Below, in pieces: positions 1-6,213 of a stretch of DNA of 7,396 nt. Position 1 is the first letter of the stretch. Each line of letters opens with the position of its first letter. The stretch lies in NCBI GenBank assembly GCA_015658965.1, contig DQNX01000059.1, forward strand, positions 1 to 7,396, read 5' to 3'. Position numbers and translations under genes: made by a program. The notes beneath the pieces were generated by a model. The model saw nothing but the letters and a program-made list of their open reading frames with translations. It had not been told where the DNA came from and did no database searches. Source of the DNA: Gammaproteobacteria bacterium (lineage in GTDB: Bacteria; Pseudomonadota; Gammaproteobacteria; PS1; Pseudothioglobaceae).

Positions 1-260
1 ATTTTGCCAATTGCGCAAGAAACAAAAGACTTGGCTTTTGCTTTGGCTGAGCTAAAACCATGCACCGAATCAGTTTCTGGGTAGCCAAGATCTAGCAACA
101 CTTTGGCAACTTCTGCTCTTTTTGCATCGTCAATATCAATACTAATTGTGCCTTGTTCGATATTAACCTCAATGTCTTGTGTGTCAAAAGCTGAAGTTAG
201 CTTTTTAGTGATAGTGCCTGCACAACCACCGCATTTAATGTTTTCAACTGTGATATTCAT
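1..260 (-). CDS. Heavy-metal-associated (HMA) domain protein, 3' end cut by window edge
   Basis: The visible 86 residues begin MNITVENIKCGGCAGTI and form a ferredoxin-like HMA domain of the CopZ/metallochaperone type. The metal-binding CxxC pair is C10-G-G-C13, followed by alternating strand and helix segments and the LLDLGYPE segment (about 55-62) typical of the end of the fold. A third cysteine, C82, lies in a Lys/Ala/Ser-rich tail after the domain. HMA proteins bind soft metals, usually Cu(I), and pass them to P-type ATPases or act as cytosolic metal chaperones; which metal is bound here cannot be told. There is no signal peptide, so a cytoplasmic location is likely. The ATG is preceded by AAGGA at a good distance. 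The reading frame is open to base 1, so the C-terminus lies outside the window and a longer protein is possible. The gene is divergent from carA. Family call is firm; substrate is unknown. Confidence 0.85.
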   Translation of the reverse strand, partial: MNITVENIKCGGCAGTITKKLTSAFDTQDIEVNIEQGTISIDIDDAKRAEVAKVLLDLGYPETDSVHGFSSAKAKAKSFVSCAIGK

Positions 261-290
261 CTTCTTCCTTTTTCTTGGCTTAATAACGCT

Positions 291-299
291 ATTATATCA
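291..299 (-). promoter_or_regulatory. Extended -10 promoter for the HMA gene
   Basis: Read on the minus strand this is TGATATAAT, a perfect TATAAT hexamer with the TGn extension. It predicts a start near 284 and a 5' leader of roughly 24 bases containing the AAGGA ribosome site. No good TTGACA-like -35 is visible at 16-18 bp spacing, which fits an extended -10 promoter. Inferred from sequence only. Confidence 0.6.
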
Positions 300-302
300 C
301 CT

Positions 303-318
303 TGATTTGATGATTTGA
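303..318. repeat. Perfect 8-bp tandem repeat between divergent promoters
   Basis: TGATTTGA occurs twice head to tail. It lies just upstream of the HMA -10, in that promoter's spacer/-35 zone, and at about -53 to -38 relative to the predicted carA start. It could be a regulator-binding site serving one or both genes. Two short copies in AT-rich DNA can also arise by chance, so the functional reading is tentative. Confidence 0.35.
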
Positions 319-340
319 GTATCAGCTTAAGTGGCAAGTA

Positions 341-349
341 TGGTAAAAT
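341..349 (+). promoter_or_regulatory. Extended -10 promoter for the carA operon
   Basis: TGGTAAAAT matches an extended -10 (TGn plus TAAAAT, one mismatch to TATAAT). It predicts transcription starting near 356, leaving a leader of about 23 bases with the AGGAG ribosome site before the GTG start. No convincing -35 is seen at the correct spacing. I saw no clear ARG-box palindrome of the type that controls the E. coli carAB promoter, nor room for a leader peptide or attenuator. Confidence 0.5.
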
Positions 350-367
350 TCTCAGAGTTTTTAGCTT

Positions 368-372
368 AGGAG
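368..372 (+). promoter_or_regulatory. Ribosome binding site that decides the carA start
   Basis: AGGAG lies 6 bases before GTG at 379 but only 3 bases before the in-frame TTG at 376. The spacing therefore favours GTG 379 as the start of carA. Confidence 0.65.
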
Positions 373-378
373 TGTTTG

Positions 379-1500
379 GTGTCACAAGTTGCCTTATTAG
401 TGTTGGAAGATGGAATGATTTTCAAAGGAAAATCAATCGGCGCTAGCGGTGATACTGTTGGTGAGGTGGTGTTTAACACTTCAATGACGGGCTATCAAGA
501 AATTTTAACTGATCCATCTTATTCGCAACAAATTGTTGCACTGACTTATCCGCATATTGGCAATACTGGCACCAACCCAGTTGATGAAGAATCTGAGCAA
601 ATTTATGCTTCGGGTTTAATCATTCGTGACCTACCCCTGCTACACAGTAATTGGCGCAATACAATGCCACTCGATGAATATTTAGCATCCAACAACGTGG
701 TGGCGATTAGTGATATTGATACGCGCGCTTTAACTCGACATCTGCGAGAGCACGGCTCACTTAAAGGTTGTATTACGACCGGTGATGATGTTGATGAGGC
801 GGCAGCGATTGCCAAAGCGCAATCTTTTGCAGGCCTTAAAAATATGGACTTAGCCAAGGTGGTTTCTACACCTGAGCAATATCAATTCAACCAAGGTTCT
901 TACTTTTTAGAAACGGGCGAATTCACCGAGTTAGACTCAAAATTTAGGGTCGTAGTATATGATTACGGCGTGAAGAAAAATATCTTAAGAATGTTGGTTG
1001 ATCGTGGCTGTGATTTAACCGTGGTTAATGCACAAATGCCGGTTGCTGAGGTTTTAGCAATGAATCCTGATGGTGTGCTTTTATCGAATGGTCCTGGCGA
1101 TCCTGAACCCTGTGATTACGCCATTGATAACATTCAAACCTTATTAGAAAAAAACATGCCAATATTTGGTATTTGTTTGGGGCATCAGTTGTTATCATTA
1201 GCGAGCGGTGCCAAGACTGAGAAAATGAAATTTGGCCATCATGGGGCTAACCATCCTGTTCAAGATCTGGCGACAAAGCAAGTAATGATTACTTCACAAA
1301 ACCATGGTTTTGCTGTGGCACAGAGCAACCTACCAAACACGTTAGAAGTAACGCACCGATCATTATTTGATAATTCAATTCAAGGTGTTAAAGTCGTGGG
1401 CAAACCCGCCTTTGGTTTTCAAGGTCATCCAGAAGCCTCACCAGGTCCACACGATGTCAGCGGCTTGTTCGATGCCTTTATTCAAGAGATGCAACAATGA
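379..1500 (+). CDS. carA: Carbamoyl-phosphate synthase small (glutaminase) subunit
   Basis: CarA hydrolyses glutamine and channels ammonia to CarB, which makes carbamoyl phosphate for pyrimidine and arginine synthesis in the cytoplasm. From the GTG start the protein is 373 residues (E. coli about 382). The N-terminal CPSase small-chain domain covers about 1-185, with the hallmark MTGYQEILTDPSY at about 36-48. The C-terminal class I glutamine amidotransferase domain covers about 190-370. The catalytic triad is intact: nucleophile Cys266 in GICLGHQ, and His350 and Glu352 in FQGHPEASPGPHD; the FGHHGANHPV segment is also kept. GTG 379 is preferred over TTG 376 because of its AGGAG spacing. It is first in a probable operon and its TGA overlaps the ATG of mlaA (ATGA), implying coupled translation. 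Unusually, carB is not the next gene. Confidence 0.97.
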   Translation: MSQVALLVLEDGMIFKGKSIGASGDTVGEVVFNTSMTGYQEILTDPSYSQQIVALTYPHIGNTGTNPVDEESEQIYASGLIIRDLPLLHSNWRNTMPLDEYLASNNVVAISDIDTRALTRHLREHGSLKGCITTGDDVDEAAAIAKAQSFAGLKNMDLAKVVSTPEQYQFNQGSYFLETGEFTELDSKFRVVVYDYGVKKNILRMLVDRGCDLTVVNAQMPVAEVLAMNPDGVLLSNGPGDPEPCDYAIDNIQTLLEKNMPIFGICLGHQLLSLASGAKTEKMKFGHHGANHPVQDLATKQVMITSQNHGFAVAQSNLPNTLEVTHRSLFDNSIQGVKVVGKPAFGFQGHPEASPGPHDVSGLFDAFIQEMQQ

Positions 1501-2189
1501 AGCCGCTATTATTAAGCTTTTTACTATTTTTTATGGCCAACACACCAGCATTTGCTGAAGATGTTGTTGATCCATTTGAAGAATTAAATAGAGTGACTTA
1601 TGGATTCAATGAAGCGATTGATGATAATTTACTCGAGCCAATATCAAGAGCCTATAAAGACCACGTACCAGAAGTTGCACAAGATAGAGTGAGTGATTTT
1701 TTTAGTAACTTAGGCGATATTCCAACTTTAGCAAATCAAATTTTACAATTTAAGCCCATTGAAAGTGCAACAACACTAGGACGTATTTTGGTTAATTCAA
1801 CGATTGGATTGGGCGGTTTGTTTGATGTCGCCTCTGACATGGGCCTCACAACAGACGACGAAGACTTCGGCCAGACAATGGCTGTTTGGGGTGTGGAACA
1901 AGGCCCTTATATGGTCACCCCTTTATTAGGGCCATCAACGGTTAGAGATGGTGTTGGTGTCTATGTTGATCTAACCTCACCTGTGAATATGATCAATGAA
2001 TTGGACGATATTGGCTTTGTCAGCAGTTCTGTTATGAACATTATTGATAAACGGGTTGATATGTTATCAGTGACCGACATGATAGACCAGTCAGATGATC
2101 CATACATAATGATGCGATCTTCTTATTTACAAAAAAGAAAGTTCGATGTCTTTGATGGCGATTTGCCCGTTGAAGAAGATGAGTTTTAA
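1497..2189 (+). CDS. mlaA: MlaA/VacJ family outer-membrane lipid-asymmetry protein
   Basis: MlaA sits in the outer membrane and removes mislocalised phospholipid from the outer leaflet, handing it to periplasmic MlaC for return to the inner membrane. The 230-residue product shows the family's motifs: DPFEELNRVTYGFN (about 25-38), ILVNSTIGLGGLFDVA (about 97-112), EDFGQTMAVWGVEQGPY (about 122-138) and TPLLGPSTVRD (about 141-151), in family order and near the usual length. Residues 1-20 form a hydrophobic signal peptide with a likely signal peptidase I site after AFA20. There is no lipobox and no cysteine anywhere, whereas E. coli MlaA is a lipoprotein. The tail (about 215-230) is acidic. The start overlaps the carA stop (ATGA), with a weak AAGAGA ribosome site inside carA, and carB follows 25 bp after its stop. 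No other mla genes are in view. The family is firm; the symbol is by homology. Confidence 0.92.
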   Translation: MKPLLLSFLLFFMANTPAFAEDVVDPFEELNRVTYGFNEAIDDNLLEPISRAYKDHVPEVAQDRVSDFFSNLGDIPTLANQILQFKPIESATTLGRILVNSTIGLGGLFDVASDMGLTTDDEDFGQTMAVWGVEQGPYMVTPLLGPSTVRDGVGVYVDLTSPVNMINELDDIGFVSSSVMNIIDKRVDMLSVTDMIDQSDDPYIMMRSSYLQKRKFDVFDGDLPVEEDEF

Positions 2190-2214
2190 AATAATTCTGA
2201 GTTAGACGAAGACG

Positions 2215-5200
2215 ATGCCAAAAAGACAAGACCTAAAAAGTATTTTAATCATTGGCGCCGGGCCTATTATTATTGGCCAGGCGTGTGAATTCGATTATTC
2301 AGGCGCACAAGCCTGTAGTGCCCTGCGTGAAGAAGGCTACCGGGTTATTTTGGTTAACTCAAATCCAGCCACGATTATGACTGATCCGCAAATGGCGGAT
2401 GCAACCTACATTGAGCCGATTGAATGGCGCACGATTGAAAAGATTATTGAAGTTGAAAAACCGGATGCTTTATTGCCAACCATGGGCGGCCAAACGGCGC
2501 TAAATTGTGCGCTTGATTTGGAGCGTCATGGCGTTTTGAAAAAGCATGGTGTGGAGATGATTGGCGCTAAAAAAGAAGCCATCGATAAAGCTGAAGATCG
2601 TGATTTGTTCCGTGCAGCCATGCTTAAAATTGGCTTGGATATGCCAAAAGCGGCTGTGGCACATAATTTGGAAGATGCACACAGGATTCAAGAAGAGGTT
2701 GGTTTTCCAACCATTATTCGTCCCTCCTTTACCATGGGTGGTAGTGGTGGCGGTATTGCTTACAATAAAGAAGAATTTATTGAGATTTGTGAGCGCGGTC
2801 TGGATCTTTCACCGACCAATGAACTGCTGGTTGAAGAATCAATTTTGGGCTGGAAAGAGTTTGAGATGGAAGTGGTGCGCGACACCAAAGATAATTGTAT
2901 TATTATTTGCTCAATTGAAAACTTAGACCCAATGGGTATTCATACCGGTGATTCAATCACAGTAGCGCCAGCACAAACCTTAACGGATAAAGAATATCAA
3001 GTGATGCGCAATGCTTCATTGGCGGTTTTACGTGAGATTGGCGTTGATACTGGCGGCTCAAATGTGCAGTTTGCTGTCAACCCTGAAGATGGTCGCCTCA
3101 CCATTATTGAGATGAACCCTCGCGTGTCACGTTCATCGGCCTTAGCCTCAAAAGCAACTGGTTTCCCGATTGCTAGAGTGGCCGCAAAACTTGCGGTTGG
3201 TTATACTCTAGATGAGCTTGATAACGACATTACCGGCGGTAAAACCCCAGCCTCATTCGAGCCAAGTATTGATTATGTGGTTACCAAGATTCCAAGGTTT
3301 GCCTTTGAAAAATTTCCCAAAGCAGACGACCGTCTAACCACGCAAATGAAATCAGTGGGCGAAGTGATGGCAATGGGATCAACCTTCCAAGAATCCTTGC
3401 AAAAAGCTTTAAGAGGGCTTGAAACTGACAAAGTTGGGCTAGACCCAATGGTTGATTTAAGTGCAGATGATGCGCGCAATAAAATCCGTTCAGAATGTAT
3501 TACTGCTCGTGGTGATCGCATCTTTTATTTAGCCGATGCGTTTAGATTCGGTATGAGTTTAGAAGAAGTATTTGATTTATCAAAAGTTGATCCTTGGTTT
3601 TTGGCGCAAATACGAGACATCGTTTCCAGTGAAATGCAAATTAATGGCACTAATATTTCTGAAATTGATGCAGACGAAATGTTTGGTTTGAAGCGTAAAG
3701 GTTTTTCTGATGCGCGTCTTGGTCAGTTGTTAAATTGTAGTGAGTCCTCAGTACGAGAGCGTCGTAAAGTGCTGAATATTAAGCCTGTATTTAAACGCGT
3801 TGACAGTTGTGCGGCGGAGTTTGACACGCAAACGGCTTATTTATTCTCCACCTATCAGCAGCAATGTGAAGCCAATCCAACTGACAAGAAAAAAATCATG
3901 ATTCTAGGCGGTGGCCCTAACCGTATTGGCCAAGGCATTGAATTTGATTACTGCTGTGTGCACGCCTCATTAGCTCTACGTGAAGATGGTTATGAGACCA
4001 TTATGGTGAATTGCAATCCTGAAACGGTGTCAACCGATTACGATATCTCTGATCGCTTGTATTTTGAACCGTTGACTTTGGAAGATGTTTTAGCCGTCAT
4101 AGATATTGAAAATCCAGATGGTGTTATTGTGCATTACGGTGGACAAACACCGTTAAAGTTGGCCGAGGCGCTAGAAAAAAACGGTGCAAAAATTATTGGC
4201 ACCAGCCCAGATGCCATTGATTTGGCTGAAGATCGTGAACGTTTTTCCAAGCTACTACAAGAATTAGAATTAAAACAACCACTGAATGGCACGGCGCGCT
4301 CACTTGAGCAGGCACAAGACATTGCTGATGCAATCGGCTTTCCATTGGTGGTCAGACCATCGTATGTACTGGGTGGTCGTGCGATGGAAATTGTTTATGA
4401 TAAAGACAGTCTCGATCATTACATGCATACAGCGGTACAAGTGTCAAATGATTCACCGGTCTTATTAGATTCGTTCCTTGATCATGCAATTGAAGTCGAT
4501 ATTGATGTGATTTGTGATGGCGAAGACGTGGTGATTGGCGGTATTATGCAGCACATTGAGCAGGCCGGTATTCACTCAGGTGACTCCGCTTGTTCATTGC
4601 CACCATATTCTTTAAGCGATGAAGTGCTTGATGAGATGCGCACACAAGTGATTGCCATGGCGAAAGCGCTGAATGTGGTTGGGCTGATGAATACACAATT
4701 GGCTTATCAAGACGGCGAAATATATGTAATCGAGGTTAATCCTCGCGCTTCACGCACCGTACCTTTTGTATCTAAAGCCATTAGTGTGCCACTGGCGAGT
4801 ATTGCCGCTCGGGTTATGTCAGGTAAAACCCTTAAACAACTTAACTTTACCCAAGAAATTATTCCAAAGCATTACAGCGTTAAAGAGGCGGTATTCCCAT
4901 TTAACAAGTTTTTGGGTGTGGATCCAATTCTCGGCCCAGAAATGCGTTCAACCGGTGAAGTGATGGGTATAGGTGATGATTTTGCTTCAGCCTTTGATAA
5001 GGCGCAATTAGCCGCCGGCAGTCGAGCACCAGAAAGTGGCAAAGTATTCGTCAGTTTGCGCAAGCTTGACCGTGATGATTTACCTGAATTGGGTAAGCGT
5101 TTAGCAAGTCAAGGCTTTAGTTTGGTAGCGACACGCAGTAACAAAGAGGTATTAACCGATGCTGGTTTAGAGTGTGAAATGGTGAATAAAGTTTCTGAAG

Positions 5201-5424
5201 GCTCGCCACACATTGTTGACATGATTAAGAACGATGACATTGATCTGATTATCAATTCAACCGAAGATACGCAAGGTGTGGAAGATGCGGCTGCCATTCG
5301 CTGTCAAGCTTTAGTGCATAAAGTGCCTTTCACTACAACGGTTGCCGCAGCTTTTGCCATGTTAGATGGTTTAAAAACCCACGAAACTATTACCGTAAGA
5401 ACGGTGCAGTCATTAAACAGCTAA
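2215..5424 (+). CDS. carB: Carbamoyl-phosphate synthase large subunit
   Basis: CarB uses two ATP, bicarbonate and ammonia from CarA to make carbamoyl phosphate. At 1069 residues it is full length (E. coli 1073) with the expected duplicated plan. The carboxyphosphate half (about 1-400) has R129, R169 with the glycine-rich RPSFTMGGSGGG loop, H243, and E299/N301 in EMNPRVSRSS. The oligomerisation domain is about 400-555. The carbamoyl-phosphate half (about 556-935) has GGGPNRIGQGIEFDY, R714 in RPSYVLGGRAMEI, and E840/N842 in EVNPRASRT. The C-terminal MGS-like allosteric domain is about 940-1069. Catalytic residues look intact, but the allosteric domain departs from E. coli: ATRSN at 972-976 replaces ATHGT, and T1019-Q1020 replace an Arg pair. 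The ATG has only a weak purine-rich site upstream (GACGAAGACG). It follows mlaA by 25 bp and precedes greA by 19 bp. Confidence 0.97.
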   Translation: MPKRQDLKSILIIGAGPIIIGQACEFDYSGAQACSALREEGYRVILVNSNPATIMTDPQMADATYIEPIEWRTIEKIIEVEKPDALLPTMGGQTALNCALDLERHGVLKKHGVEMIGAKKEAIDKAEDRDLFRAAMLKIGLDMPKAAVAHNLEDAHRIQEEVGFPTIIRPSFTMGGSGGGIAYNKEEFIEICERGLDLSPTNELLVEESILGWKEFEMEVVRDTKDNCIIICSIENLDPMGIHTGDSITVAPAQTLTDKEYQVMRNASLAVLREIGVDTGGSNVQFAVNPEDGRLTIIEMNPRVSRSSALASKATGFPIARVAAKLAVGYTLDELDNDITGGKTPASFEPSIDYVVTKIPRFAFEKFPKADDRLTTQMKSVGEVMAMGSTFQESLQKALRGLETDKVGLDPMVDLSADDARNKIRSECITARGDRIFYLADAFRFGMSLEEVFDLSKVDPWFLAQIRDIVSSEMQINGTNISEIDADEMFGLKRKGFSDARLGQLLNCSESSVRERRKVLNIKPVFKRVDSCAAEFDTQTAYLFSTYQQQCEANPTDKKKIMILGGGPNRIGQGIEFDYCCVHASLALREDGYETIMVNCNPETVSTDYDISDRLYFEPLTLEDVLAVIDIENPDGVIVHYGGQTPLKLAEALEKNGAKIIGTSPDAIDLAEDRERFSKLLQELELKQPLNGTARSLEQAQDIADAIGFPLVVRPSYVLGGRAMEIVYDKDSLDHYMHTAVQVSNDSPVLLDSFLDHAIEVDIDVICDGEDVVIGGIMQHIEQAGIHSGDSACSLPPYSLSDEVLDEMRTQVIAMAKALNVVGLMNTQLAYQDGEIYVIEVNPRASRTVPFVSKAISVPLASIAARVMSGKTLKQLNFTQEIIPKHYSVKEAVFPFNKFLGVDPILGPEMRSTGEVMGIGDDFASAFDKAQLAAGSRAPESGKVFVSLRKLDRDDLPELGKRLASQGFSLVATRSNKEVLTDAGLECEMVNKVSEGSPHIVDMIKNDDIDLIINSTEDTQGVEDAAAIRCQALVHKVPFTTTVAAAFAMLDGLKTHETITVRTVQSLNS

Positions 5425-5443
5425 GAGGCAAGGTATAAAGAAT

Positions 5444-5920
5444 ATGGAAACTATCCCGATGACAGTTGGCGGTGCAAAAGCACTAGAAGCAGAGCTTTTA
5501 AAACTCAAAGATGTAGAACGTCCACGCATTGTTGAAGACATTGCCACGGCGCGAGCTCACGGCGATCTTAAAGAAAATGCCGAATATCACGCCGCCAAAG
5601 AAGAGCAAAGCTTTTGTGAAGGGCGTATTAAAGAAATTGAATCTAAGCTTTCGCGTATGCAAGTGATTGATGTCACTAAACTTAATCAAGATGGTCGTTG
5701 TGTTTTTGGCACCACCATTACGTTGATGAATATTGAAAATGACAGCGAAATCACTTATCAAATCGTCGGCGAAGATGAAGCAGACATTGCAGTCAATAAG
5801 ATTTCATGTCATTCGCCAATCGCCAGTGCACTAATGGGCAATGAAGAAGGTGAAGAGGTTACGGTTAAAGCACCGGCAGGCGATATTATTTATGAAATAC
5901 TCGGGGTAGAGTATTTATAG
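5444..5920 (+). CDS. greA: Transcript cleavage/elongation factor GreA
   Basis: GreA enters the secondary channel of backtracked RNA polymerase and stimulates cleavage of the RNA 3' end, rescuing stalled complexes. The 158-residue protein has the family's usual length. The N-terminal coiled coil spans about 1-75, with the tip motif ARAHGDLKENAEYHAAKEEQ carrying D41 and E44, the acidic residues that hold catalytic Mg2+. The C-terminal FKBP-like domain is about 82-158 and includes YQIVGEDEAD, ISCHSPIASALMG and the terminal YEILGVEYL. The first ATG is chosen because METIPMTVGGAK aligns with the usual MxTIPMT opening; AAGG lies about 10 bases upstream. It follows carB by 19 bp and is probably cotranscribed; carAB-greA order is common in Gammaproteobacteria. 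No strong intrinsic terminator follows. Confidence 0.97.
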   Translation: METIPMTVGGAKALEAELLKLKDVERPRIVEDIATARAHGDLKENAEYHAAKEEQSFCEGRIKEIESKLSRMQVIDVTKLNQDGRCVFGTTITLMNIENDSEITYQIVGEDEADIAVNKISCHSPIASALMGNEEGEEVTVKAPAGDIIYEILGVEYL

Positions 5921-5927
5921 TCTTTGT

Positions 5928-5946
5928 GAAAATTTTCTAAATTTTC
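5928..5946. repeat. AT-only inverted repeat just after greA
   Basis: GAAAATTT, a TCT loop, then AAATTTTC give a perfect 8-bp stem starting 8 bases after the greA stop. It is almost entirely A/T and is followed on the plus strand by A's, not T's. It is therefore a poor intrinsic terminator and may only be an RNA 3'-end or decay-protecting structure, or chance in AT-rich DNA. Confidence 0.35.
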
Positions 5947-5948
5947 TC

Positions 5949-6044
5949 AAAAAATCCGATAAAACCATCTAAAAAGCAATATTTACCAATTAAAATTGCT
6001 TAAAAGTCGTTAAAACATCTTAAAACGTCTAATTCTGTCAAAAA
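5949..6044. repeat. Helically phased A-tracts with short 10-bp tandem repeats (likely bent DNA)
   Basis: A-tracts of 4-6 bases begin at 5949, 5961, 5971, 5992, 6002, 6012, 6022 and 6040, mostly 10 bp apart or near multiples of it. Four adjacent 10-mers from 5991 to 6030 share the frame TAAAA-NNNN-T, the last two being TAAAACATCT and TAAAACGTCT. A similar copy starts at 5960. In-phase A-tracts are known to curve DNA. An imperfect hairpin (AAGCAAT at 5974-5980 with ATTGCTT at 5995-6001) overlaps it. No gene is visible here. Confidence 0.6.
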
Positions 6045-6116
6045 TTAAACACATTCGTGAAATTCCCTATTTTTTTAATATGATATTTTTGCAAGTATTT
6101 TTTCTACTAACAAGGC

Positions 6117-6178
6117 AGATTGTTTAAAACTCGATTGAGCATAGGTGCAACTATGTGATTGAGAGTTTTAAATAATCT
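6117..6178. repeat. 62-bp imperfect palindrome between greA and xerD
   Basis: Two 28-base arms (6117-6144 and 6151-6178) flank a 6-base centre GTGCAA. The outer 16 positions pair except one (G6122 opposite T6173, a G-U wobble in plus-strand RNA), including TTTAAAACTC with GAGTTTTAAA. The inner 5 pair perfectly (CATAG with CTATG). The 7 positions in between do not pair; instead GATTGAG occurs as a direct repeat at 6133-6139 and 6157-6163. There is no T-run after the stem on either strand, so it is not a standard terminator. It could be a recombination site, an RNA 3' structure for greA, a regulator site or a miniature repeat element. Confidence 0.7.
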
Positions 6179-6213
6179 AACGCAGTTAATAGGAAAAAGA
6201 CGATGCAAAAAAA

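Noticed and set aside
300..378. ArgR (ARG box) or attenuator control of carA
   Set aside because: No palindrome resembling TGAAT-N4/6-ATTCA and no leader peptide plus terminator could be found before the carA start.
603..857. 84-codon open frame on the minus strand inside carA
   Set aside because: It is antisense to a strongly conserved coding region, has no ribosome site or recognisable domain, and is explained by codon bias of carA.
2561..2926. 121-codon open frame on the plus strand overlapping carB in another frame
   Set aside because: It lies wholly within the first ATP-grasp region of carB, is Lys/Trp-rich and resembles no family; it is an out-of-frame shadow.
5960..6030. CRISPR-like array from the repeated TAAAA units
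   Set aside because: The units are 10 bp, degenerate and contiguous with no spacers; the pattern is helical A-tract phasing.
5921..6116. Intrinsic terminator for greA
   Set aside because: The hairpins present are AT-only or have long loops, and the T-run at 6070-6076 is not preceded by a stable stem. No standard terminator can be supported; rho-dependent ending is possible.
6117..6178. Integron attC site
   Set aside because: The outer arms do not carry the GTTRRRY/RYYYAAC core sequences (the right arm reads GTTTTAA) and no cassette genes or integron integrase are nearby.
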